From assembly GCA_024516035.1 (NCBI GenBank), contig CM044957.1, positions 45,439,942 to 45,503,941 of the forward strand: a stretch of DNA of 64,000 bases, in the 5' to 3' direction. The position numbers were made by a program, and so were the translations under genes. The notes beneath the pieces were generated by a model. The model was not told where the DNA came from. It made no database searches and saw nothing but the letters and a program-made list of their open reading frames with translations. Numbering within the stretch: the stretch's first letter is position 1; every line of letters starts with the position of its first letter. This document shows positions 53,311 to 63,845 of the stretch, piece by piece. Origin of the DNA: Bactericera cockerelli (Eukaryota > Arthropoda > Insecta > Hemiptera > Triozidae).

Positions 53311-56300
53311 TGTAGTGCAGATGGAAGGCGGAGCAGGTGATGGTCATGATGTTGCCCAGGGCGGTGATGAAGTGAAGCCGCCGGAAGGCGCGGTGCAGCT
53401 TCATGTAGTGCGGACAGTGGACGAGGGGGCCGAGCTTGTAGCGGCCCACCTCCTGGCCCACGCCGGCCGCGGCCTCCAGCTCCGTCTTGACGGAGATGAG
53501 GTGGATGACGGGCGGGACGATGTAGACGCGGATGAGGAGCTCGAGGAGGAAGCAGAGGCTGAGGGTGCCGACCTGGGGAGCGGGTGGGAATCGTTTAGTT
53601 GCATTAGTTCAGTAACAGAACGAGAACAATTAGTATTATTCAATATTATTCAAGAATTTAGATCAATCTTTATTTACAATTTTTATATACGTACAGGTGC
53701 AGTCAAAAGGTATAATAGAAGGGTTGGGTGGAAGAGATTGCCTGAGGCAATAACCCCGCCCTTTAGTTAGGACATAAATATTATGTATATATTTATTTAT
53801 TTTTTCTTTATTTTTTTCTTCTGTTATATTGTATATTGTATTTTCATTTGTAATTATTTGTATTGTATGTGTCCTATTACCTAATAAAATGTAAATAATA
53901 AAAATAAAAAAATATAATAAAATTAATTAAAGATAAACAAAGTTTGATCAAGGGTGGTGATAATGCCTTTGGCATTCTCTTCCTATGGCATTCTCTTCAT
54001 AATATAATAATAATATAAATATTATTATTATATTATGCTTTGTTAGGTAAGACAAAATATATACAGTAAAATACAGGGTGCGGCGCGGGAATGTCCCTTT
54101 TTGAATATTCGATTAAAAAAAGGCTGTCAGTCTTATCTGATGCTTATTGTTGAATTATCATCTAGAAATATGTAAGTTTTGATTTTATCTAGGTTTGAAG
54201 AATACACCATTCAAATGACGACCGTCATTGTCGATACACTGCTGAAGGCGATTTCTAAAGTTTCGCTCTACTTTTTCCAACATTGCGACAGGTATACGGC
54301 CTATTTCACGGCAAATGTTGTGTTTTAACTCTTAAAGTGTTCTTGGACGATCATTGTAAACTTTCGATTTGAGGTAACCCCACAAGAAAAAATCACAGGG
54401 AGCTAAATCCGGGGATCGCGACGAAACTCCCGCTGCACTGCTACGATACACTTATTTTTCGAAAAATAACTCTCCACGCAATAAGCTTTCTGTTGCTTTG
54501 ATAAAATCATTTTGACAACTGAGCTAAATTGAATCGAAAAAATTAGTAGTTTGTGCATCTTCTAACTTTGTTTGAACTTGTCTAATTAGAAGTGCGGCTT
54601 CATACTGGGCGATTCAAAATGGGACATAACCGCGCCGCACCCTGTACAATGAAATTATAAAGAAGAGATAAATAGATTAAACAAAGAAACAAGAACAAAA
54701 AAGAGAATAAAGCTAATGTCCTGCCTAAAGGGCACGGTTATTGCCTGTGGCAATTTCTTCCACCCAACCCTTTGGCTATGGCTGGTTCTATAAAGAAATG
54801 ACAAAACCGAGGTTTCGTGCAACCGCGGTTTGGCACAATCTGAATCAGTGTTGGGTGGAAGAGATTGCAATAGGCAATAACCCCGCCCTTTAATTAGGAC
54901 ATATGTTTGTATAACTATGTTTATCTATTTTTTTCCTTTTTATTGTTTTAATTACTTCCATTTTTTCATTTCTCTGTAATCATTATTTGTACTGTACATA
55001 ATTATGTCTAATATCTAATTAAAAAAACATTTTTATTTTATTTTTCATTCTTAACACTCGAAGATGTTAAAAAACTGTAAAAAGTGAAATCTAGGCCGAT
55101 CGGCAAAAGACAAATCACTGGAAACGCAGCTTAATGTTTTCTACAGTAGCTGTTGTTTCATGGCTACGAAATAAATACCTTCATTTCTATAGGATAAGGA
55201 AAGTAAAAAGGCTGTGAAACACCTTTTTAAATCAATAAAAAAATACTTTTCTATACCTAGCTCTTGACCACTGCGCCACGGAGGTCCCAATAAAGGAAAA
55301 CCCAATTTACTGTGGGAAGCTATATAATGTATATTGTGTTCCTGGATCATGGCACAATGCATCTTCCCTCAAAATTGGTCGGTGCGCCCGCGATTTGTTT
55401 TGCCTGAATTGGGAGCGCCCGCGGTTTGAAAAGTCTGCCAACCCCTGCCTTAAAGGCAATAGAAAGTAAAAAACACTGCCAATTATGGACACAATACTTC
55501 CTCGTGATTGTTTCACATTGTAAACACGTGTCAATTTTGAGATTTTATACAAAATTACTTGTATCTCCAGAATGACTGAACCGATTTTCTTCAAATTTGT
55601 TTTATATGGTAGAATATCGTTTTTTTTTCTACATTTTAGATTCCACAAAAAACCTGTATCGGCAAGTCGTGGTCCTTATTTTTTTACTTTTTTGTCCAAA
55701 ATTTCGCATTTTCTTAAATATCAGAGTCAAATTATAATTTAAAAGTTTTCAGACTTTACTCACTTGTAAGTAGGTGAAGAGATCCCAGGGGGGGTGCACT
55801 CGCACAAACTGGACCAGAATGATGAGACTCAGGCCGCTGTTCAGGCTGAAGTACTTCGGGAACAGGACTTTCTGGACCTCCCCGAAGGCGTGCCTGGGCA
55901 GTGAGAAATACAAGGAGAGTCCTGAGGAGGCGAGAAGAATATACTCTCAAATAAATGAGGAAAAATTCATGCAACGGGTGATGTTAATACCCAAATTAAA
56001 TAAGGGGGAAAAAGAAACCGAAACAATGATTTAACATCTAGGGGGATGGCGTCATTCAAATTATTTAATTAGATTTTAATTTTTGATTGTAATCTAAATT
56101 TGATTTAGATTTGATTGTAATAAATTACCATAATTATATAATACTGTGAGAATGGACCGAGGTCACAGGAAGTGGAAGAATTGTCACATCACCATAGGAT
56201 GACATCAGATTCAGACACCATTCCTCTAGTAGACTTCTAGAGCACGTTGAATACACCCTTCTCGTCTGTCACTGAAGTTAAGAAACGTCCAGCGGAGCTA

Positions 56301-59300
56301 GGACTTGGATGTGTGACCATTCAAATTCGAACCCTCGAAATTCGAATGCTGTCTATTCCCGGCCCCACTCAGCCCGGGTGAGGTTAATTTGAGTAGCTGG
56401 TTTGTGAGTTTCAAACGAATGGACGATAAAACTCTCGTCCTGATATGACCATGCAATTGAAAGCGATGTTAAAAAAAAAGTTACGTCTCTTAACATCTAG
56501 GTCATTTAGGATGGGGATTTTACCCTCCATTCGCTGGAAACTTACAAACCAGGTAATACTCAAATTAACCAACCGGAATACAAGCATCACGAAGTCTTCA
56601 CCTCACTGGACGTTGCCTCGGTGATCCTACAAAAACCGGTGCATTCAACGCGCCATCGACGCTGGCTTGGCTTTGCTAGTGATCTGACAAGAACTGGTGC
56701 ATTCAACGTGCAATCGACGCTGGCCATACTTCTGACTTGATAGAAGACTTCATTTTCATTTTGTAACGTCACTTGCCTGCTTCGTCAACTGTATGATCAT
56801 ATATTATGACGATGGGGACTGAAAGACTTTATTTGGCAATTTTTCTGGTGTTGTTGTAGCCAGCTTGGCTACAACTGGAGGTGGAGTGATGGTCTCCAGC
56901 CAACTTTATTTCAAAGTTGGCTCGTCCTGAACCACATATCTCTATGTGCGATCAACCATCGTGAGGAACTGGATTTTTTCTTTACAAACCCTTAGGAAAC
57001 TGCAAGCTAGCCTGATGGCTTGTAAGGGTTTGGTTAGTCAGTTCTCTGTTTATTGTCCTCTAGTGAGAAACTGGTCTTCTCCCTGTTTAACGTACCCTTG
57101 TCAGACAGCAATTTTTTAGGTGACTCGATACTGTCGATTGAGTATAGTTGTTAATTATTTATTAATAGGACATAAGTATAATAATCAAATAAGGGTTGGG
57201 TGGAGTTAGGTACTGATATCATTTTTATTAACCTAGATCCTGTGCCTGGCAGAAATGAGTCTTCAAACCTCGAACTAATAATCCCTATTTACGAGAAACA
57301 TTCTAGAAGAGCGTTATCAATATTCTATATCTTGCAATACGTGATGTTTGCATTTCGGTACCAATACGATATGGTTTATCTTTTTCTGTGGAGATAAAGT
57401 CCTAGGTTGAACAACTGAACTGCATTCCTATTAGACCACTTAAAACTTGACTTCCTCAAGTAAAAAATGATCATACTTGATAATAGGTCACTATGAATTG
57501 GTTGAGTAAAATTGAAATTCATGTTGCACTTTTCGCTGGCTGAAAGTACATGAAATGCATGGAAACTATGTTTTCCGTAACCTTACACTCTGCCGGGCTG
57601 TCTCTTTCTTTGTATAGGCGTTCTTCACACCTCGGCCGAGGTGTTTGATGGTAATGATAACCCTAGAGTATTTAATTTTACTCAAGTGACCACTATGAAT
57701 TCCGCCCCAATTCTCTCAATATTATCAGGTAGTAAACCTTTAGTATAGCTTAAGGTAGAGGTCAATCAGCAAATTCCCTTTTGACAATAAAAATTGAAGA
57801 TCTGCTGAAGGTCAACCCAATGTCAAATTGATTTCAAAATGGTGATTTTTCAACCCATTGAAAACGTTCGGTTGAAATTGAGAACAAGCCGTGAGAGGAA
57901 ATTCATTGAAATTCTAACCTGTTGCTATCTTCACGAAATCTCCCAATCTGCGATCAGCTAATTACAGATTGAACACCGAAAACTCGCTAATCTGAATTAT
58001 CTCAGAGATACTGCAGATGAGTCTATGATGGGTGTATAAAATACATCCGTTTTTTTAAGTACCTATGTACAAACAAAACTAAGAACAAAAATGTAAATAC
58101 ATCTCTAACGCTGCACCCACCGTAGAGTTCCATTTCTATAATTTTATTCAAAAATTAAGTGCTTATCTGGGCTTGGATCCAAAATGCACTCTCACCAGGG
58201 TGTCTACTGGTCAGGGAAAACCTGGAAAACCTGGAATTGTCAGGGAATTTTTCGAGACCGAAAAAGTCAGGGAAAAGTCAGGGAATTTTGTGAAAAAAAC
58301 ACCATAAGTCAGGGAATTTTGTGAAAAAACACCAAAAGTCAGGGAATTTTTTTCAAGATCCAATTTTGTCATGAAAATGAAAAATAAAAGAAATTTGCCT
58401 GCGGCGCCACTGTAATCCAGCAGTATGATAATGCTTCTTTGGTAAGAAACACAAAACACTCTTAATCACTTTTTATAAAATTAACAAAATTTTAGCAGGT
58501 CTTATATAATATTCATATAACGTCTCATGAAAAAAGTAGACTGGAGAAACTGGAAAAATGGTCTGGAAAACCTGGAAAAGTCAGGGAATTTTACTTTGAC
58601 CATTTAGTAGACACCCTGTCTCACTCTTCAAATCCCCAAATCTCACTTTCAACTGTCAAATTTCGTTTAAATAATGCATGGTGCATTATTTAAACAGAAT
58701 TTGACGGTTGAACGGGAGATTTGGGGATTACGAGAGAGTGAGAGTGTTTTTTGGAATGCTACCCTGATTTACTTTTCAGAATAGGTTATTGTACAATGAC
58801 ATTCTTACGAAGTAATTAACACTGCGTCGGTCGATGACACAATATGGCACATGCTCGTTCTGTCACTGAAAATAAGCAACGTCCAGCGGGTTTGTGGCTG
58901 TGGTGGGTGACCATTCAAATTCGAACCTGATGTGGCTATTCCCGTTCCAACCTAGGTTGAGTGAGGTGAGGTTTATGAGGTTCCATCAAATGGAGGGTAA
59001 AATACCCGTCGATAATGACCCAGGTCTTAAAGAATTCCTATAGTCCGAAAGAGTTCTCCGGCACTTATCAAACTTTCGCTCTTTATTTATAGTCCCGATA
59101 ACTCGAAACTCCCCATAACTCAAAATAAAGTTTCTGTCCCTTGAAGTTCGAGTGAGCAGGACTCTACTGTATTACTTCCGAGAAATTTCTAATATTAGAA
59201 ATCTAAAGTATTGTGTGTTTGTAAAATTTGTAAAAAATAATATGTTTTGGCTGCAATTTAATTTTTTTTTACTTTCCTTATCCTATAATAAGAAAAGTAT

Positions 59301-62300
59301 TGTATTCCTCGAAAATTTGACCTACCCAGTTTTTCACATTTTTTTCATGTGCGATCAACCATCGTGAGAACTTGAGTTTTATTTACGTTCCGTACACGTA
59401 ACGAGTACGATAACACGTTAGGTAAAAAAATAATGAGTGACGTACCTGTTAAAGAAGAAAAAAAAAACAAAAATAATGAGTGACGTGCCTGTTAAAGAAA
59501 AAAAAAAAAAACAAAAATGAGTGACGTACCTATTAAAGAAAGAAAGAAAAAAAAAAAAAAAATGAAGTGACGTACCTGTTAAAAAAAAATAATAATGAGT
59601 GACGTACCTGTTAAAGAAAAAAAATCATAATGAGTGACGTACCTGTTAAAGAAAAAAAAAAAAAAAAAAAGTGACGTACCTGACATGAACGTCATCCAGA
59701 ACTGAGACCCGATGTGCAGGCTGAAGGCACACAGGTAGGAGAACCGCGTGAACGCGTTGGACCGGAGATCACTGACGTGGGACGGACGGGACATGGAGAA
59801 GACAATACTGACCACGACGAACAGGGAGGCTAGGGCCACCACGTGGGCCGGCTGCGTGGTTGACACTAGAATCCTGGAACATGAGAGATAAAGTAAATTG
59901 TAAAAGATAAATTCTAAATAAAGAAAAGATAAATTAGCTCAGTGGATAAGCACTCGCTTGCCATGCGGAAGGTCCCGGGTTCGATCCCCCGTGCCGACAA
60001 AAATTTGTATTCTTAGTTTGGTTACAATTGTTTGTAAGGGATACCTTCCGGTGCGCTCGTGTTGACCCAGCACCTAATTGGGAAGTATTGTGTCACTTCT
60101 CGCCCATCAGAGGGGAGGCATACTACGGGATGGGCAGGCTACAACACAGACCACAAGCGTCTACAGTAGCTGCTGTTTCATGGCTACGAAATAAAAATAA
60201 AGATAAAATAATGGTTTCTGTAATAAAAAAGGTAAGGTAAAAGGAAAAAGACAAGTAAGTAATAAAAAATATAAATTAATGGTTTCTGGAAATTATCCTC
60301 CCATAGTCTGAGTGGGGCCGGGAATAGCCACCATCACGAGGGTTCGAATTTGAATGGTCACCCAGCTTCGCTGGACGTTGTTTAACTTCAGTGACAGAAC
60401 GAGAACTGGACAGAACGAGTCATCGACGCTGGACGTTTATTGTTACATGTGTATTTTTGTTTAAGAAATTTGTGTATTTTTTTGTGAAAAGTAAATCAAG
60501 ACCCCGTTCCAAAAAGCTTTCTCACTCTCAAAATTCCCAAATCTCCCTTTCAACTAATCCCCCCGATTAGAATCGAGTAGGAAACAGAAATCTACTCGAG
60601 CACCTAAGCTGCCTCTGATAAGATTCCTGATATTAGTATCTAATAATACATTAAGTCGATGACACATTGAATACACCAGTAGGTAGTTATCATATTATTT
60701 GTGTTTCGTGATATCACAACTACTCAACCTCGCTTTACTAAATCTACGCTGAAACCGGGACTCGAACCACCGACCTCCAGGTTACAAGTCCGCTGCCCTG
60801 TCGATCAAGCTACTGAGGTCGGTGAATACACCAGTACCTCAGCAAATAAGCTGAATTGGAACCAGTTGTTCTGATATATGTATTAATTTTGATGTATGTA
60901 ATATTTCTGTTCCAAATAAATGTTTTTTGTATTTATTTATCTAATAATACATTATGTCGATGACACATTGAATACACCTGGCCCTCGTTTTAGAAAGCAT
61001 AGGGCCATGCCTCGGGCCATAACTCGGGTGCGGCCATAGGTACAGGAAGGTATCTAATAGAAAGTAAGTGGTTCAAAAGTGCCTATAAGTTTAGTAGTAA
61101 CCGTGGCCGAGTGGAGTGGAGCACTGGCTTGCACGCACGGTGACCTTAGTTCGATTCCAGCTGCACAGAAATTTTCTGCTCTGTATTGTAAGGTTCGGAC
61201 TTCGGTGTACTCACAGACCTTGTGGTGAAAATTCAGTAGCTATGTATATTTACATTTATTTAACTGACATCTCAGTGATGCTTGCCGGGCGACACAGTAA
61301 TATTTTTAATCAATGATAGGTATATATCTTTTTTTAAAGATTTTTATACAGGTGGTGGTGGATAATTTTGTAAGATCCACGAATTGCTGCAATGATGATT
61401 TTTTCAGCCATAGATTTTGAAAGATCAATTTTTTTCAGAAATGTTCAATAAAATTAGTGATGGTTCCTTTAGCTCCTGTCTTACCAAGTCCAATCACTTT
61501 CGATGTTGTTGATATTGAAATTTTGTTGGAGGCATTAATTACGAGATGGAATGTGAATTATTGGAAAATGATTAAATTTGGAGTTCCGTAATGCTAAGTG
61601 AGTAAGTGAGTCACCTGTTACAGATTGTTGTGACATAATAACACAATGACGCCACATACATTTTTTTACATGAAGTCCCTCTGAACCTTCACATCCTGTT
61701 TACGTAATTGCAGCAGTGCTGCTGCATGTAAACATTGTTGAAAAAGTTTAAAAAAAAAGTTATAGTAGGTATTTGTGTTTGCCACTTTCGTGATATCATA
61801 ACCGGCCTCAGTGGCTTGATCGACAAGGCGGCGAACTTGTAACCTGGAGGTCGGTGGTTCAAGTCCCGGTTTCAGCGTAGATTTTGTAAAGTGAGTTTGA
61901 GTATTAGTTGTGACATCAAGAAAGTGATTAACACAAAATAATATGATAACAACAACACTTTCGTAATATCAAAACTACTCGAACTCGCTTTACTATAAAT
62001 CTACGCTGAAACCGGGTTGAAAAATAAAAAAATAGAAAGTACAAACACGGTTATAGTTGCTTGTAAGGGACACCTTCCGGTGCACTCGTGATGACCTAGC
62101 ACCTAAATGGGAAGTATTGTGTCCCTTCTCGCCCATCAGAGGGGAGGCATACTACGGGATGGGCACTATGGGCAGGCTACAACACAGACCACAAGCATCT
62201 ACAGTAGTTCCTGTTTCATGGCTACGAAATAAAAAAGGCTGTGACACTCTCATCTTAAAAAATAAAAAATATATATATAATCTACTGTCCAAGGTCTCAC

Positions 62301-62875
62301 TCCAGAAAGTACTCTCACTCTCGAAACCCCCAAACCTTCCTTTCATTCGTCAAACTCCGTTCAAACAACCCAATCAGAGTGCAGTTGAAAGAGAAATTTG
62401 GGGATAATGAAGTGAGAAAGCTTCCTGGAAGAATAATAATATCGCCTTATTTATACTGCCCGATTAGGACTATTAATTTCCATACACCCATTATTCCAGC
62501 AGTAAGCCCAAGCCCAAAAATCCCAAATGGGAGGAATAAAAAAAATATGGACAGACGCGAGAAAACTGCTTACCTAAATAAACTGGATCGGTGGATCCTT
62601 GAGATGAGTTTGCTGGCGAAGTCCAGGACATCTCGTGTGATGACGGTGGAGGCGGCTAGGATGTCCATGGGGGCGTCTGCTAGGTCCTCATCCCCCTCCT
62701 GCAACCGCGGTGGAGGCGCTCTCAGCAGAAACCGTTTGTACATGGCCAGCTGGTTGTACTTGCCGAAATACGACCGACTCAGGCCCACATACCTGTTATA
62801 TACCGGCTTGTGTAGCTTGGGCTCCACTACAACTTCTTCGTTCAAATTTTCGAGCTCGTTGGTAAAATTTGTCAT
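53291..62875 (-). CDS. TMEM205-like: TMEM205-like multi-pass membrane protein
   Basis: Exons on the minus strand are 62875-62574, 59873-59680, 55921-55764 and 53572-53291 (936 bases, 311 residues). Human TMEM205 has 189; the extra length is an N-terminal region of about 100 residues. Exon 1 encodes the hydrophilic N-terminus (MTNFTNELENLNEEVVVEPK). Exons 2-4 encode hydrophobic segments VVALASLFVVVSIVFSM, FWMTFMSGLSLYFSLPRHAF, LSLIILVQFV and LSLCFLLELLIRVYIVPPVI, and a last one ending HLHYIALNML. The block W-x-TF-x-SG followed by LPRHxFGxVQ is what I know from the TMEM205/DUF4149 family. In human the protein is tied to cisplatin resistance and membrane traffic; its molecular role is not settled. 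The ATG is the first after an in-frame TAA. Both the exon 2 donor and the stop region are tandemly repeated. Confidence 0.87.
53722..53935 (-). repeat. Repeat family T, reverse copy
   Basis: It starts 'gggttgggtggaagagattg', includes 'ataaccccgccctttag' and ends with 'cctaataaaatgtaaataat' and A-rich sequence. In this direction it looks like a LINE 3' UTR with a poly(A) signal. Confidence 0.75.
54033..54775 (+). repeat. Repeat family T copy split by a mariner-type element
   Basis: 'atgctttgttaggtaag' lies left of the transposon, and 'ctaatgtcctgcctaaaggg' to 'ggcaatttcttccacccaac' right of it. The order matches 32013-32163 once the insertion is removed. Confidence 0.8.
54074..54644 (-). mobile_element. 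Tc1/mariner-type transposon remnant with transposase C-terminus
   Basis: Inverted ends 'cagggtgcggcgcggga' and 'ccgcgccgcaccctg' are flanked by TA on both sides (54072-54073 and 54645-54646). The minus strand encodes the end of a DDE transposase: RSPDLAPCDFFLWGYLKSK, then VYNDRPRTL, a stop, and IPVAMLEKVERNFRNRLQQC. The last catalytic Asp of the DDE/D triad would be in the CDFFLWG part. The remainder of the transposase is deleted. Confidence 0.88.
54846..55040 (-). repeat. Repeat family T, reverse copy
   Basis: It starts 'gttgggtggaagagattgc' and 'ataaccccgccctttaatta', and ends in 'taattaaaaaaac'. Same type as 53722-53935. Confidence 0.72.
56232..56482 (+). repeat. 5S-derived SINE, family F
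   Basis: The head is 'cgttgaatacacccttctcg', 'gaagttaagaaacgtccagc' and 'gacttggatgtgtgaccatt'. The body 'ccactcagcccgggtgagg' and the A-rich end follow. Confidence 0.82.
56483..56735 (-). repeat. 5S-derived SINE family F with a second head fragment
   Basis: Reverse copy directly beside the previous plus copy, so the two can form a hairpin. On the minus strand the head 'gccagcgtcgatggcgcg' appears at about 56668, and a second, degenerate head at about 56725. Confidence 0.75.
56850..57110 (+). repeat. Interspersed repeat family Y
   Basis: 'ttgttgtagccagcttggct', 'aaagttggctcgtcctgaac', 'tgtgcgatcaaccatcgtga' and 'aggaaactgcaagctagcc' occur in the same order as at 27838-28110. Confidence 0.68.
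57111..58170. other. TMEM205-like intron 2, mostly unassigned
   Basis: It contains the short repeat at 57583-57655 that is shared with 31718-31798. The 65-codon frame at 57200-57397 has no known motif. Otherwise nothing is recognised. Confidence 0.45.
58175..58765. mobile_element. Palindromic MITE family M, interrupted by the CAGGGTGTCTAC element
   Basis: The left arm 'ccaaaatgcactctcac' (to 58196) and the right part 'tctcactcttcaaatcccca' (from 58620) rejoin into a hairpin whose far arm is 'ggggattacgagagagtgag' and 'agtgttttttgga'. The central loop lies near 58676 (tgcatggtgca). Confidence 0.8.
58197..58619. mobile_element. DNA transposon with CAGGGTGTCTAC ends, copy 2
   Basis: Nearly identical to 44880-45301 throughout. 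The target duplication is TCTCAC (58191-58196 and 58620-58625), taken from the family M MITE it entered. The close identity of the two copies suggests recent activity. Confidence 0.88.
58832..59030 (+). repeat. 5S-derived SINE family F, degenerate
   Basis: It has 'ctgaaaataagcaacgtcca', 'gtgggtgaccattcaaattc' and 'tgaggtttatgaggttcc', with many differences from the fuller copies. Confidence 0.65.
59425..59685 (-). repeat. Tandem array of the TMEM205-like exon 2 splice donor (seven copies)
   Basis: Units of about 35-45 bases contain 'gagtgacgtacctgtt' separated by A-runs. On the minus strand each reads like CAG followed by GTACGTCACT, a strong 5' splice site. The seventh copy (59674-59685) is the true donor of exon 2. 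One copy has lost the GT (gacgtgcc). The six others lie in the intron just downstream of the exon. Confidence 0.88.
59934..60200 (+). repeat. tRNA-derived SINE, family D (full copy)
   Basis: The head 'ttagctcagtggataagcac' with 'gcttgccatgcggaagg' and 'gggttcgatcccccgtgccg' is tRNA-like. The body is 'gataccttccggtgcgctcg', 'cacttctcgcccatcagagg' and the end 'catggctacgaaataaa'. Confidence 0.85.
60303..60435 (-). repeat. 5S-derived SINE, family F
   Basis: On the minus strand it has 'ccagcgtcgatgactcg', 'tcactgaagttaaacaacg' and 'gggtgaccattcaaattcga', then the 'ccccactcagactatggg' body start. Confidence 0.72.
60692..60828 (-). repeat. tRNA-derived SINE, family E
   Basis: Reverse copy: on the minus strand 'cctcagtagcttgatcgaca', 'gtggttcgagtcccggtttc' and 'agcgtagatttagtaaagcg'. 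Confidence 0.8.
61098..61245 (+). repeat. tRNA-derived SINE, family C
   Basis: The head is 'taaccgtggccgagtggagt', then 'cttagttcgattccagctgc'. The body has 'ttctgctctgta' and 'gtgtactcacagaccttg'. Confidence 0.72.
61330..61560 (-). mobile_element. Second R2-type element, 3' fragment
   Basis: The minus strand encodes SKVIGLGKTGAKGTITNF followed by a broken continuation. It aligns with the end of the 41.6-kb element (IEVIGIMIGARGTITSFF and what follows it). Stops interrupt it. So more than one R2-type copy, differing in sequence, is present. Confidence 0.7.
61800..61945 (+). repeat. tRNA-derived SINE, family E (clearest copy)
   Basis: 'ggcctcagtggcttgatcga' and 'gtggttcaagtcccggtttc' mark the head; 'agcgtagattttgtaaagtg' and 'gttgtgacatcaagaaag' mark the body. 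A reverse scrap of the same family follows at 61963-62020. Confidence 0.82.
62053..62265 (+). repeat. tRNA-derived SINE family D, head missing
   Basis: It begins 'gttgcttgtaagggacacct' and continues with 'ccttctcgcccatcagaggg' and 'tcatggctacgaaataaa'. Confidence 0.72.
62300..62430. mobile_element. Palindromic MITE, family M
   Basis: The arms are 'ccagaaagtactctcactct' and 'agtgagaaagcttcctgga', with the inner pair 'ttcctttcattcgtcaaact' and 'gcagttgaaagagaaattt'. It is followed by a reverse SINE A scrap at 62431-62540. Confidence 0.72.
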
Positions 62876-62879
62876 GTCG

Positions 62880-63620
62880 ATACCTATTTTGCCGGGTTTT
62901 GACAAAATGCAAAAATTTCGAAGTTTTTTCTTTCCTCGACGATTTTTTTCGAGTTATTTTTAAACGTTACGGTGGAAAAATAAATTTATTGATGTTTTCG
63001 TTTACGTACGGTTGCCAAGTACTCTCATATTCAATCTCATGTACTTGCGTATTTAAATATGAAGATGTTAATTACCCGATGTTTTATGTCGCGTGAATAA
63101 CCTAGCATTAATGTCTTTTCATGTTCTTTGAATTATTCGTTTGAATAAATAATTAGATTTGGGACAGCTTAATATCTTGAATTACAACAAAAAAAATCGT
63201 GAAAACACAACACAGTGATCTCGCAACACCTACACCAAAATTGGGCGGTCCCAAAAAACAAGGTTACTTAAATTAACGTAGTTAAAAAAAAACACCGTCT
63301 AATACTGTTAAACAAATCGTCAATCACTAGCTCTTCTGTCGAGGTTCGGATTCTGACTACTGACTGCCATCTGGAGACTGCCAGACTTGAGTTATCAAAT
63401 TCCAATTGCATTGACCTTAAATTAAGGTGAAACAACTCGAGCATACTGTAGGTATAGAGCTACCTCACGTATACACCAGTTACAGTAGGTCAATCAGGGA
63501 AACCACAAGCCGGTGTATTCAAATTCATTGTTCCCTCAGTTCCTTGTTCCTTGTGGGAGAGCTGACAGGAATGACCTATAGTACAGGAAAATGAGTTAAA
63601 AAACGAAGAAAAAAAAAAAA
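62880..63620 (-). promoter_or_regulatory. Upstream region of the TMEM205-like gene
   Basis: Non-repetitive sequence that must include the promoter and 5' UTR of the minus-strand gene. An in-frame TAA lies upstream of the ATG. I find no motif that fixes the transcription start. Confidence 0.3.
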
Positions 63621-63630
63621 ATAATAAGCA

Positions 63631-63845
63631 ATTAAGCACTCGCTTGCCATGCGGAATGTTCGAAAATTTGGTTACAGGTGTTTGTAAGGGATACCTTCCG
63701 GTGCGCTTGTGTTGATCCAGCACCTACATGGGAATCATTGTGTCACTTCTCGCCCATCAGAGGTTAGGCATACGACGGGATGGGCGGGCTACAACACAGA
63801 AAATACGCGTCTACAATAGCTCCTGTTTCATGGCTAAGAAAAAAA
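63631..63845 (+). repeat. tRNA-derived SINE, family D
   Basis: It has 'taagcactcgcttgccatgc', a deletion across the B box, then 'gataccttccggtgcgcttg', 'ttctcgcccatcagaggtt' and 'tcatggctaagaaaaaa'. Confidence 0.75.

Noticed and set aside
53315..53770. A 151-codon plus-strand frame rich in Glu/Asp/Ala, over the last TMEM205-like exon
   Set aside because: It is the antisense of a GC-rich coding exon; the minus frame has family similarity and correct splice phases.
58211..58459. An 82-codon minus frame also found at 44895-45143
   Set aside because: It lies inside both copies of the CAGGGTGTCTAC element and is built from its internal repeats; no transposase motif is seen.
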